A DNA stretch of 9,243 nt from CAYUET01 sp964443875 (GCA_964443875.1 CAYUET010000065.1:1-9243), one strand, 5' to 3'; numbered from the stretch's first letter, positions 1-7,413 are shown. A program made the numbers and translations. The notes: generated from the letters alone by a model not told the origin.

Positions 1-2
1 CT

Positions 3-623
3 TCCAGAAACACTGACCGGCTCCTTTTGGACGCCGCAAAAAAAATGATCCCGAAATACGGGTTCAGCCGCCTGAAGATCCGGGATGTCGCGAAAAAGGC
101 GGGGGTCAACCTCGGGATGTTTAATTATCATTTCAAAACCAAGGACAAATTCATTCAGATTCTTTTGAAGGAAATGTATGCCGAATTTTTTTCCAAATTG
201 AAACTGGAGTCTGAAAGCGGTATCCCAACAAAGAAAAAAATGGAGAGGATCGGTCTGACCCTGGCCAAATTCATCCGGGATCACAGAGATCTTTTATTCC
301 CGCTCATCCAGGAGATTGTCATGGGAAATAAAAAAATGATGGAGTTTGCCATGAAAAACATGACCGCCCATCTGAGCATCATTTTCGGGCTGATCAGGGA
401 ATGCCAGAAGGAAAAATCCATGATGGAAATCCCCATACTGAACGCCGTGCCGATTCTTATGGGCGCAGTGGCCCTTCCTTCGATCGTGATCAAGATCCTG
501 GAATCCTTTGTTGAAAACAAACTTATTACCTCAAGCGTATTAAAGGCTGTGGAAGGCATTATTTTGTCAGACAAGGGCCTGGAACAGAGAATCCGGATTG
601 TCTGGAAAGGATTATCCTTATAA
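3..623 (+). CDS. TetR/AcrR-family transcriptional regulator (5' partial)
   Basis: Probable repressor of the export operon that follows. The N-terminal DNA-binding domain is clear: a helix of the form LLDAAKKMIPKYGF, then the helix-turn-helix at about 75-149 (KIRDVAKKAGVN followed by NYHFKTKDKF, the usual TetR ending with YHF and a K-x-K). The rest is an all-helical, ligand-binding type C-terminal domain without a recognisable subgroup signature. The frame is open to the left edge (residues RNTDRLLLDAA are readable before the TTG at 27), and those residues fit the usual start of a TetR first helix, so I treat the gene as truncated by the window rather than starting at TTG 27. Its stop (621-623) overlaps the next ATG by one base, so it is co-transcribed with the exporter. 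In E. coli the TetR protein CecR (YbiH) sits with ybhGFSR in a similar arrangement. Regulation of this operon by this protein is inferred from position. Confidence 0.9.
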   Translation, partial: SRNTDRLLLDAAKKMIPKYGFSRLKIRDVAKKAGVNLGMFNYHFKTKDKFIQILLKEMYAEFFSKLKLESESGIPTKKKMERIGLTLAKFIRDHRDLLFPLIQEIVMGNKKMMEFAMKNMTAHLSIIFGLIRECQKEKSMMEIPILNAVPILMGAVALPSIVIKILESFVENKLITSSVLKAVEGIILSDKGLEQRIRIVWKGLSL

Positions 624-1960
624 TGAAAAATAAAATCATCCTCATCGGTCTTTTGTTCTGGAGGTTTTTTCTTCCGGCGGAGGAATCGAAAAACCTTGCG
701 GACTGTATTGAAACGGCGATTCAAAATAATCCCGGATTCGCCCAGACCCGGCTTTTACTGGAAGAGGCCCTTCAGAGGGAAAATCAGGCCAGAACCCTCG
801 ATTATCCTTCCGCCGTCTTTTCCGCCAATTCCTCCGTAACTTCCGAGGAAAACCAGGCCCTTATGGACATGGGACAGGCAGGAGAAAAGAAGATGAAGAT
901 GGGCGAAAAGGAAAGGGCGGACATGGCCCTGACCTTAAGCCACCTCCTTTACTCGGGAAACAAAATCAAAAACGGGATCAGCTCCAGGGTTGCCCTCAAA
1001 GAATCTGCGGATTATAAAATCAAGGCCGAGGAAAATATTTTACGCTTTGAGGTGATAAGAACCTACTACCAGCTGGCCAAATTCCTGAATCTTAAAAAGG
1101 TGAATGAGGCCTCGAAAAAACAGATTGAGATCCACAAAAAAGATGCGGAAAATCAGGTCTCCCAGGGAATGCTCCTGAAAAACGAGATCCTCATGATCGA
1201 CATCCGGGTCATGGATGCGGAACAGGCGATCCTCACCGCCGAGAACGGCATCTCCAAAATGCAGATGCTTCTCTCGGAACAGATGGGCGTCTCCCTGGAC
1301 GAGAAGGTGACTCCGGTTGTGAACTGGGACCTCCTTCCCCCTTTTCCCATACCCAAAATGTTTGAAATAGCCTCCCTCAGAAGACCGGAGATCCCGATGA
1401 TGGAAAAACAGGCCAAAGCCTGTGAATGGGTCATGAAAATGAAAAAAAGTGAAACCAGGCCCTCTGTCTCGACCTATGTTGCCGGGCATTACGGGTGGCC
1501 CGGATTCACCACCAATGATCCCGAATGGGCCCCCTACTGGCAAGCCGGGATCAATGTAAGCCTCGATGTGTTCGACATGGGGAAAAAGAAATCGGAAATT
1601 TCTGAAGCCCGCACGGCCTTTGAAAGATCCCAAAAAGCCCTGGAGGAGGTCAGTAAAAAAATCAGACTGGATGTCAGCACCTCCCGTTTCAATTACGGGG
1701 AAAGCATGAAAAAATTCCAGATCGCAAAGGATAAAAAATCAACGGCTGAAGAAAACTTAAGAATAACCACTGAGAATTTCAGATCCGGACTCGCATCGAA
1801 TTCCGCGTATCTGGATTCCCAGCTGGAACTGATGAAGGCGGACAATGAAATGGCCACCCTCGGCGCCGAGCTCCGGATTGCCTGGGCGGATTACCTGAGG
1901 GCGCTTGGCATGTCTGAAATGTTTTCTGAAAAAATGGANNNNNNNNNNATGGAGAAATAA
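623..1960 (+). CDS. TolC-family outer-membrane efflux protein
   Basis: Outer-membrane channel and periplasmic tunnel for the exporter. The 445-residue length fits the family. A short signal peptide is visible (KNK, then IILIGLLFW, residues 4-18). Two outer-membrane-efflux repeats follow: the first with a beta stretch around 61-70 (YPSAVFSANS) and LSHLLYSGNKI at 105-115 before long helices, the second with its beta hairpin at about 279-317 (RPSVSTYVAGHYGWP and GINVSLDVFDMGKKKSEI) and helices up to about 430. The ATG overlaps the stop of the tetR gene by one base, which suggests translational coupling. The last residues are uncertain: a 10-N gap at 1939-1948 precedes the final codons ATG-GAG-AAA-TAA. 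If the two sides of the gap really overlap by the shared atgga, the true end reads SEKMEK. The protein lacks an obvious lipoprotein signal, so it is TolC-like rather than a lipidated OprM type. Confidence 0.9.
   Translation: MKNKIILIGLLFWRFFLPAEESKNLADCIETAIQNNPGFAQTRLLLEEALQRENQARTLDYPSAVFSANSSVTSEENQALMDMGQAGEKKMKMGEKERADMALTLSHLLYSGNKIKNGISSRVALKESADYKIKAEENILRFEVIRTYYQLAKFLNLKKVNEASKKQIEIHKKDAENQVSQGMLLKNEILMIDIRVMDAEQAILTAENGISKMQMLLSEQMGVSLDEKVTPVVNWDLLPPFPIPKMFEIASLRRPEIPMMEKQAKACEWVMKMKKSETRPSVSTYVAGHYGWPGFTTNDPEWAPYWQAGINVSLDVFDMGKKKSEISEARTAFERSQKALEEVSKKIRLDVSTSRFNYGESMKKFQIAKDKKSTAEENLRITTENFRSGLASNSAYLDSQLELMKADNEMATLGAELRIAWADYLRALGMSEMFSEKMXXXXMEK
1939..1948. other. assembly gap (10 N) near the end of the tolC-like gene
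   Basis: Ten N, the same length as the other two gaps, so a placeholder rather than a measured distance. The left flank ends in aaaaaatgga and the right flank begins atggagaaataa. The shared atgga suggests that the two contigs overlap and that no sequence is missing. Frame is kept either as written or after merging. Confidence 0.9.
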
Positions 1961-1961
1961 T

Positions 1962-2855
1962 ATGAACACAGGAATCAAACATCTGCTAACGGCAGTGATC
2001 TTCACCCTTCTTCTGACAGGAATCCGCTTAAGCGCGGAAAAGGCGGTCTTTGCAGGCTCCGGAGTACTTGAGGCCACAGAGGTCACCGTGGCGCCCCTCA
2101 TCACCGGAAAAATCCTTTCCTGCACAAAAGAAGAGGGCGAAGAAATCAAAACGGAGGAGCTCCTGACCGAGATTGACGTTGAAAACCTGAAACTTCAGAA
2201 GGCCCAGCTCGAAGCCGGATTTGAGGAAATCGAGGCCAACCGGAAGGCCGCCCTGGCCGGGATTGAACAGGCCAAGAACAACAATGAAAACCTGGCCCTG
2301 AAATTCGGGAGAATCAAGGAACTGTTTTCCAAGGGCTCCGCCACCCAGCAGCAGCTCGATGACATCAGCACCCAGTACCAGATTTCCAATGACCAGAAAA
2401 ACGTGGCCGAGGCCCAGATCCCGCTTTTGGATTCCAAGAAAAACCAGCTTTCCGCTTCGATTGCCGTTCTTGAAAACCAGATCCGTTACGGAAGAATCAC
2501 CTCGCCCCTTGAAGGAACGGTGCTTGAAAAATACCGGGAACCCGGCGAGATCGCCCCCTTGGGCAGCCCCCTCTATAAAATCGCCAATCTGAAAAAAATG
2601 TGGCTGAAGATCTACCTGGCCGAAACCGACATGGGAATGATCTCCCTGGGCCAGAAGGTTAAAGTCAAAATGGATGCCCTGAAAGATCCTTTGCCGGGCA
2701 CGGTCAGCTGGGTTTCAAAAGAGGCGGAATTCACGCCTAAAAACATCCAGACCAAAAAAACAAGGGCCGAACTCGTGTATGCGGTAAAAATCCTTCTGGA
2801 TGAATCGCGCCCTGAACTGAAAATCGGCATGCCAGCGGAAGTTTATCTGGGTTAA
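1962..2855 (+). CDS. periplasmic adaptor (HlyD/YbhG-type membrane-fusion protein)
   Basis: Links the inner-membrane ABC permeases to the outer-membrane channel. The 297-residue protein has an N-terminal signal or anchor (residues 5-25, ending IRLSA), a first lipoyl half (about 32-65, GVLEATEVTVAPLITGKI), a long helical hairpin rich in Q, E, K and A (about 78-171), a second lipoyl half (about 172-205, with ITSPLEGTV) and a beta-barrel domain ending AEFTPKNIQTKKTRAELVYAVKI (about 255-277). The TPKN-Q-TK-R stretch is characteristic of the YbhG/YhiI branch of ABC-linked adaptors. I chose the ATG at 1962 because GGAG at 1951-1954 lies 7 bases upstream and because the signal peptide starts there; the frame also runs upstream through the N gap, which is meaningless. 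One base separates it from the tolC-like stop. Confidence 0.92.
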   Translation: MNTGIKHLLTAVIFTLLLTGIRLSAEKAVFAGSGVLEATEVTVAPLITGKILSCTKEEGEEIKTEELLTEIDVENLKLQKAQLEAGFEEIEANRKAALAGIEQAKNNNENLALKFGRIKELFSKGSATQQQLDDISTQYQISNDQKNVAEAQIPLLDSKKNQLSASIAVLENQIRYGRITSPLEGTVLEKYREPGEIAPLGSPLYKIANLKKMWLKIYLAETDMGMISLGQKVKVKMDALKDPLPGTVSWVSKEAEFTPKNIQTKKTRAELVYAVKILLDESRPELKIGMPAEVYLG

Positions 2856-2868
2856 CCCGGGAGACAAA

Positions 2869-3780
2869 ATGAACTCGGTCATCATGGATTCCATTCAAAA
2901 ATCATACGGAACCGTCAAAGCGGTTTCCGGGGTGTCCCTTGCAATTGAAGAGGGCAGCATGTTCGCGCTTCTCGGCCCGGACGGGGCCGGAAAGACCACG
3001 CTCTTCAGGATCATCACCTCCATCATCGAACCCTGTTCAGGAAAAGCGGGAATTTTCGGATTCGACACGATCCGTGACGCCTCTGAAGTCCGGAAAATCA
3101 TAGGCTACATGCCCCAGAAATTCTCCCTTTACCCGGATCTTACGGTGCGCGAAAATCTTGATTTTTATTCGGATCTTTTCATGGTTCCGAAAACAATCCA
3201 AAGGGAAAAGATGAAATCCCTTCTGGGGTTCAGCCGGCTCGACCGGTTTACCGAATTCCGGGCAGGGGCCCTTTCAGGCGGCATGAAGCAGAAGCTCGCG
3301 CTTTGCTGCGCCCTGATCCACACTCCCAGACTTCTGATTCTGGACGAGCCCACCACAGGCGTTGATCCGGTCTCCAGAAGGGAATTCTGGGCAATCCTCT
3401 CCTCCCTTAAAAAGGAGGGGGTCACCGTCCTCTACTCCACCCCCTACATGGACGAGGCCTCGCTTGCCGACCGCATGGCGCTCATGCACGGAGGCCGGAT
3501 TCTGGCCGAAGGAACGGAGGAGGAGATTATCAAAAATTTCCGCGGGTATATCTATTCCGTGCGGGCCGATCATATTCAATCCCTTGTCCGGGTGTTTAAA
3601 ACCCGGTTCGGGACTGAAAATGTTCAAATCTACGGAGACAGGCTCCATATCAGCCTTGAAGACGGAAATGCAAAAGACCTGATCCTGCAGGAGGCCGTCG
3701 ATAACCATTTTGACATTAAAAGCATCGAAATCGTTCCGGCAGGCATCGAGGATGCCTTTGTGGGACTTTTAAAAGGCTGA
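2869..3780 (+). CDS. ABC transporter ATP-binding protein 1 (YbhF N-half-like, degenerate H-loop)
   Basis: Cytoplasmic nucleotide-binding subunit of the exporter, 303 residues. Motifs in order: Walker A GPDGAGKTT (36-44), Q-loop Q83 in MPQKFSLY, intact signature LSGGM (135-139), Walker B LLILDE (155-160), D-loop GVDP (164-167). The switch position, normally His in STHYMDEA, is Pro192 here (STPYMDEA). Residues from about 223 to 303 form a C-terminal extension with alternating beta and helix ending IEDAFVGLL, usual in ABC-2 drug and polysaccharide type ATPases. GGGAG at 2859-2863 lies 5 bases before the ATG, and 13 bases separate it from the adaptor gene. E. coli YbhF joins two such domains in one chain; here they are two genes. 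The loss of the H-loop His suggests that the site formed by this Walker A does little hydrolysis; this is inferred from motif knowledge. Confidence 0.93.
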   Translation: MNSVIMDSIQKSYGTVKAVSGVSLAIEEGSMFALLGPDGAGKTTLFRIITSIIEPCSGKAGIFGFDTIRDASEVRKIIGYMPQKFSLYPDLTVRENLDFYSDLFMVPKTIQREKMKSLLGFSRLDRFTEFRAGALSGGMKQKLALCCALIHTPRLLILDEPTTGVDPVSRREFWAILSSLKKEGVTVLYSTPYMDEASLADRMALMHGGRILAEGTEEEIIKNFRGYIYSVRADHIQSLVRVFKTRFGTENVQIYGDRLHISLEDGNAKDLILQEAVDNHFDIKSIEIVPAGIEDAFVGLLKG

Positions 3781-3784
3781 AATC

Positions 3785-4513
3785 ATGAATGAAAACCTGA
3801 TCGTCAATGCCAGGAACCTGACCAAATGCTTCGGCAAATTCACGGCCGTGGATGATGTCACCTTTGAGGTCAGAAAGGGTGAAATTTTCGGCTTCCTCGG
3901 GTCCAACGGTGCGGGCAAAACCACCACCATCCGCATGCTCACCGGGCTTTTAAAGCCCACACGGGGAACCGGGATCGTTGCCGGTTTTGATGTCGACCGG
4001 GAATATGAAAAAATCAAAAACCGGATAGGGTATATGTCCCAGAAATTCTCCCTCTATAATGATCTGACGGTTGAGGAAAATTGTGTCTTCTTCGGCGGGG
4101 TGTACGGACTTAAAAAAGAAAAAATAATGGAAAGGATCACGGAACTGGATCCTCTTCTGGGGATAAAAGGAAAACTCACCGTCATGACCTTCGATCTGCC
4201 GCCCGGCCTGAAACAGAGAATAGCGCTTTGCTGCTCCATTCTCCACAGCCCTGAAATCATTTTCCTGGATGAACCCACCGGCGGGGTGGATCCCATTGCC
4301 CGGCGTTTTTTCTGGGACCTCATCGCCGAGCTTTCCCGTCTCGGAACCACGGTCTTTGTGACCACCCATTACATGGATGAGGCCGAGTACTGCCACAAAA
4401 TCTCCATCATGTACCAGGGGAAAATCTCGGCCATTGACTCCCCTGAAGGGCTTAAAAAAAGATTCGGCCTCAAATCCATTGAAGAAGTCTTCATTCACCT
4501 GACGGATAAATAA
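3785..4513 (+). CDS. ABC transporter ATP-binding protein 2 (YbhF C-half-like, degenerate signature)
   Basis: Second nucleotide-binding subunit, 242 residues, starting 4 bases after the first ATPase. Walker A GSNGAGKTT (39-47), Q86 in MSQKFSLY, Walker B IIFLDE (158-163), D-loop GVDP (167-170) and a proper H-loop His195 in TTHYMDEA are all present. The signature is LPPGL (138-142) in place of LSGGM, so the second-position Ser that contacts the ATP gamma phosphate is missing. It lacks the long C-terminal extension of its partner and ends EEVFIHLT, the usual end of this family. The two ATPases resemble each other closely (both carry QKFSLY and similar LTV-EN stretches), and the defects are complementary, so they most likely work as a heterodimer with the two permeases encoded downstream. 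Confidence 0.93.
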   Translation: MNENLIVNARNLTKCFGKFTAVDDVTFEVRKGEIFGFLGSNGAGKTTTIRMLTGLLKPTRGTGIVAGFDVDREYEKIKNRIGYMSQKFSLYNDLTVEENCVFFGGVYGLKKEKIMERITELDPLLGIKGKLTVMTFDLPPGLKQRIALCCSILHSPEIIFLDEPTGGVDPIARRFFWDLIAELSRLGTTVFVTTHYMDEAEYCHKISIMYQGKISAIDSPEGLKKRFGLKSIEEVFIHLTDK

Positions 4514-4516
4514 AAT

Positions 4517-5623
4517 ATGAGACACACCCTTATCCTCCCCATCATCAAAAAAGAACTGATCCACATCAGGCGCGACACCCGTTCGCTGGTCATCCTCTTT
4601 CTCATGCCCCTGCTCATGATGTTTCTTTTCGGCTATGCCATAGACATGGACCTCAAAAACATCCGCCTGGGCATTGTGGACTGGAGTAAAACCAAGGCAA
4701 GCCGTGACCTGATCCAGAAGATCGACGCCTCCAGGTATTTCAACGTGGTTTCGTATTTTGAAGACGCCGGAAAAATCCACGATTATTTCAAGCAGAGAAG
4801 CATCAGCGCCGCCCTCGTGATCAAAAAGGATTTTGCCCGGGATCTTGAAAAGGGCAGCGCCGAGGTGGGGATTATCATCGACGGTTCGGATGCCAATACC
4901 GCCACCATCATCCAGAACTATCTGGAAGGAATCCTCCTGCCCTATTCCTTCAGCCTTTCCGTTCAGAGTTCAGGACTTCCCGTGCTTTTCAAACCCCTGG
5001 TGCTTTATAATCCTGAAATGATTTCCGTCTATTTTACAGTTCCCGGAATCCTGGCCATCCTGCTGATGATGATCGGGGCCCTGCTCACTTCCGTGACCCT
5101 TGTGCGTGAAAAAGAAACCGGCACCCTCGAACAGGTCCTGGTGAGCCCCATCAAAAGCCATGAGATGATCATCGGAAAGGCATTCCCCTACTTTATCCTG
5201 GCCTCTGTGATCGCGCTCTCCATCCTGGGGGTCGGGTATTACTGGTTTAATGTGCCTTTTCTGGGGTCCCCGCTGCTTCTGGCCTTTTTCTGCTCGGTCT
5301 ATATCCTCACCTCCCTGGCCCTGGGGCTTCTGATCTCCACCCTGGTCTCCACACAAAGCGTCGCCATGATGATCGCCCTGGTCGGAACCATGCTTCCGTC
5401 CATCATGCTTTCCGGTTTTATTTTCCCGGTGGCCTCCATGCCCCTTCCCCTCCAGATGATCTCTAAACTCATCCCGGCAACCCCCTTCCTTGTGATTGTC
5501 CGCGGCATCATGCTCAAAGGAAACGGTTTTGCGGAACTGTGGCTTCCCGGGCTTCAGCTCCTGATCATCGGCCTTATCCTTATGAAAATAACCATTAAAC
5601 GTTTTACCCTGAAACTCAAATAA
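4517..5623 (+). CDS. ABC-2 type permease 1 (YbhS/YbhR/YhhJ-like)
   Basis: Inner-membrane permease, 368 residues. The layout is that of the ABC-2 drug-export family: a cytoplasmic start with KKELIHIRRD, one membrane helix at about 23-41, a periplasmic domain of some 130 residues (with IDGSDANTATI at 121-131), then five helices at about 172-194, 221-243, 251-275, 283-306 and 345-360. The cytoplasmic stretch VREKETGTLEQVLVSPI (196-212) is the conserved coupling segment that contacts the ATPase. It begins 3 bases after the second ATPase gene. It is homologous to the next gene (shared RE-E-GTLEQ-LV-PI and the D-G-NT-TI stretch), so the pair should form a heterodimeric channel. Substrate is unknown; relatives handle drugs, but nothing here proves a drug role. 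Confidence 0.92.
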   Translation: MRHTLILPIIKKELIHIRRDTRSLVILFLMPLLMMFLFGYAIDMDLKNIRLGIVDWSKTKASRDLIQKIDASRYFNVVSYFEDAGKIHDYFKQRSISAALVIKKDFARDLEKGSAEVGIIIDGSDANTATIIQNYLEGILLPYSFSLSVQSSGLPVLFKPLVLYNPEMISVYFTVPGILAILLMMIGALLTSVTLVREKETGTLEQVLVSPIKSHEMIIGKAFPYFILASVIALSILGVGYYWFNVPFLGSPLLLAFFCSVYILTSLALGLLISTLVSTQSVAMMIALVGTMLPSIMLSGFIFPVASMPLPLQMISKLIPATPFLVIVRGIMLKGNGFAELWLPGLQLLIIGLILMKITIKRFTLKLK

Positions 5624-5624
5624 T

Positions 5625-6754
5625 ATGAATAAAGTCCTCCATCTCATTAAAAAGGAATTTGCCCAGGTCCTGAGGGACAAAATGATGCTGAGAATCATTT
5701 TCGTCATCCCGATCATCCAGCTCCTGATCCTGGGGTATGCGATTACGACCGACATCAAAAATCTGGATGTCATGATCGATGACCAGGACCATTCAATAAA
5801 AAGCCGGGAGCTGGTCAACCGTTTTCTCCACAATGAATATTTCCATGTGATCTTTCCCGAAGATCAGAGCGTCAGGGCCGAGGAATGGATTTTCAGAAAC
5901 AAAACCTCCCTTGTTCTCAAGATTCCGCACAATTTCGGGCATGAACTTGAAAAAGGCGAAAAACCTGAACTTTCCGTGCTTGTGGACGGACAGAACTCCA
6001 ACACCGGAACCATTGCCCTGGGCTACTGCAACANNNNNNNNNNCTGAAATTTATGCAGGAGATTCTTGCCGGGAAGAACCTCCTCAACAGCCCTCTTTAC
6101 AGCCAGGTGAAATTCATCACCCTTAAGAGCAATATTTATTATAACCCGGAACTGAAAAGCGTGCTGTTTATGATTCCCGGAATCATCGCTCTTCTGCTGA
6201 CCATCATCACCATGCTTCTCACCGCCCTGGCCATTGTCAGGGAAAGAGAATCCGGCACCCTTGAACAGCTCCTCGTGACCCCCATTGCCCCCTGGCAGAT
6301 CATCCTGGGAAAAACGATTCCCTTTGTGATCATCGGCGCCCTGGAATTCACGCTGGCCATGACCTTCGGGGTTCTCTGGTTTCATATCCCGGTAACCGGA
6401 AGCCTCGCAGTCCTCGCCCTTTTTACAGGGGTCTATATCCTGGCCACTCTCGGGCTCGGGATCCTCATCTCCACCCTTGTCGCCACCCAACAGCAGGCCC
6501 TTTTCTTTGTCTGGTTTCTCCTGGTCAACTTCATCCTTCTGAGCGGCTTCTTTTACCCCATTGAAAACATGCCCCCCTGGGTTCAGAATATCACTCTGTT
6601 TGACCCTCTGCGTTTCTACATCGCCGTCATCCGTGAAATCTTTCTGAAAGGCGCAGGCTTCCAGGAATTGAGACAGGAATTTTTCTCCCTTCTGGCCGCC
6701 AGCCTGACCGTCTTTACCCTGGCGGTGTTGAGATTCCACAAGAGAATGTCATAA
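5625..6754 (+). CDS. ABC-2 type permease 2 (YbhR-like), interrupted by an assembly gap
   Basis: Second inner-membrane permease and last gene of the operon; the ATG follows the previous stop after one base (TAA-T-ATG). The first part (5625-6033) holds LIKKEFAQVLRDK, a membrane helix at about 23-41 and most of the periplasmic domain up to DGQNSNTGTIALGYCN. The second part (6044-6754) continues LKFMQEILAGK, then the coupling segment VRERESGTLEQLLVTPI and five further helices. The parts lie in different frames because the 10-N gap is not the real distance: joining them needs a missing length equal to 2 modulo 3. Aligned with permease 1, the region between D-G-NT-TI and YNPE is already a few residues longer, so the real gap is probably only a few bases. 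I see this as one intact gene in life and not a pseudogene, about 373 residues plus the gap. Confidence 0.87.
6034..6043. other. assembly gap (10 N) inside permease 2
   Basis: Ten N between codons for GYCN and LKFMQEI. The flanks share no end overlap (left ends gcaaca, right begins ctgaaa). To keep the permease frame, the true missing length must be 2 modulo 3, so 10 is not the real value. Confidence 0.9.
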
Positions 6755-6795
6755 TCATTCTATTCCGGTTTATTCTCATTCCGGACAGGCATGTA

Positions 6796-6824
6796 TTGAC
6801 TGAGCAGCTACCGCCTGAAAATAT
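6796..6824 (+). promoter_or_regulatory. possible weak sigma70-like promoter upstream of the small membrane protein
   Basis: TTGACT at 6796-6801 is a good -35 match, but the best -10 at 17 bases spacing is AAATAT (6819-6824), a poor match. The small gene at 6992 has no other obvious promoter in the 237-base intergenic stretch (6755-6991), which otherwise holds AT-rich sequence and the possible terminator listed separately. Treat as a guess. Confidence 0.2.
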
Positions 6825-6846
6825 GACCCTAAGATTTTTAACAGCC

Positions 6847-6872
6847 TCTATTTTCTATAGACCCTTTTTTTT
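6847..6872 (+). terminator. possible weak rho-independent terminator after the export operon
   Basis: A 5-base-pair stem (TCTAT 6847-6851, ATAGA 6857-6861, 5-base loop) is followed after CCC by eight T (6865-6872). The stem is short and mostly A-T, so it would be weak, and it lies about 90 bases beyond the last permease stop. Confidence 0.25.
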
Positions 6873-6978
6873 CACAATGATAGGTTTCTAAAAGATTTCT
6901 CTAGGATTTAAAAACCCGGACATCACTCCAATTATGGGGACTCTTGTATGGAGAGAAACAGATCTGAACATTCGAATT

Positions 6979-6984
6979 AAGGAG
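6979..6984 (+). promoter_or_regulatory. Shine-Dalgarno site that fixes the start of the small membrane protein
   Basis: AAGGAG lies 7 bases before the ATG at 6992, the best ribosome-binding sequence in this intergenic region. It decides for the start at 6992 over the ATG at 6934, which has no such site and sits in a frame without hydrophobic character. Confidence 0.75.
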
Positions 6985-6991
6985 TTATTTT

Positions 6992-7365
6992 ATGAAAATA
7001 TTTTTTCTTATTCCCTGGACTGCCCTTCTGCTCATTCTTGTTCTCGGGTTTCACCAGTTTCAAATCAATCTTTCCACANNNNNNNNNNTCCCAGCATCAC
7101 AGTCATTATTGTGAGTTTCCTTGTCCTGGTTTTTGAATTCATCAAAAGCGGGGATATTCAGTTCAAGCGCTTCATCTGGGATTTATCCCTCTCCATCCTC
7201 ATTCTCGTCATTGCCACCTGGTTTTACGGCTACCTGTTTTTCTGCAAACAGCACCTGTTCTTTGTGGATTATGTGGCCTTCTTCGTCATCCTCTTTGATT
7301 CCTGGCTCTCGCCCATCAATGCCTTCCGAACCGCCCTCCGGAATCTGCAGATCGGCGAAAAATAA
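6992..7365 (+). CDS. small hypothetical membrane protein, interrupted by an assembly gap
   Basis: I do not recognise the family. The start is the ATG at 6992 behind AAGGAG. The first 29 residues (MKIFFLIPWTALLLILVLGF, then HQFQINLST) are one membrane helix. After the 10-N gap the protein resumes with PSITVII and contains three more hydrophobic segments: about 7096-7140 (IVSFLVLVFEF), 7177-7245 (WDLSLSILILVIATWFYGYLFF) and 7255-7305 (HLFFVDYVAFFVILFDSW), then a polar tail ending RTALRNLQIGEK. The frames on both sides agree only if the missing length is 2 modulo 3; with 2 bases missing the product would be about 121 residues. It is transcribed in the same direction as the exporter but stands alone after 237 bases, and converges with the radical SAM gene. 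No catalytic or metal-binding motif is visible, so no function can be assigned. Confidence 0.7.
7079..7088. other. assembly gap (10 N) inside the small membrane protein gene
   Basis: Ten N after codons for QINLST and before PSITV. The left flank ends on a codon boundary and the right flank needs one more base in front (the t at 7089), so the true missing length should be 2 modulo 3. The flanks show no end overlap. Confidence 0.9.
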
Positions 7366-7413
7366 CCCGGATTCCGGATGTAGTGTATCATTATAGAGTG
7401 GACTTCCCGGTAT

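Noticed and set aside
27..29. TTG as the true start of the TetR gene
   Set aside because: Coding-like sequence (RNTDRLLLDAA) continues upstream to the window edge and matches the normal first helix of TetR proteins, so the start is probably outside the window.
1040..1633. Long open frame on the - strand inside the tolC-like gene
   Set aside because: It is rich in H, G, F and R with no domain, lies wholly opposite a well-supported gene and has no ribosome-binding site; it is a codon-bias shadow.
3950..5833. Long - strand open frames opposite the second ATPase and first permease
   Set aside because: Composition is typical of antisense shadows (many H, D, Q, G) and the + strand genes have complete motifs and tight spacing.
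6934..7078. Alternative N-terminus for the small membrane protein from the ATG at 6934
   Set aside because: It is joined to the membrane segments only by the arbitrary 10-N length; the ATG at 6992 has a strong Shine-Dalgarno and encodes a clear membrane helix.
7366..7413. Short palindrome CCGGATTCCGG as a terminator between convergent genes
   Set aside because: The arms are only four bases with a three-base loop and there is no T tract on either strand.
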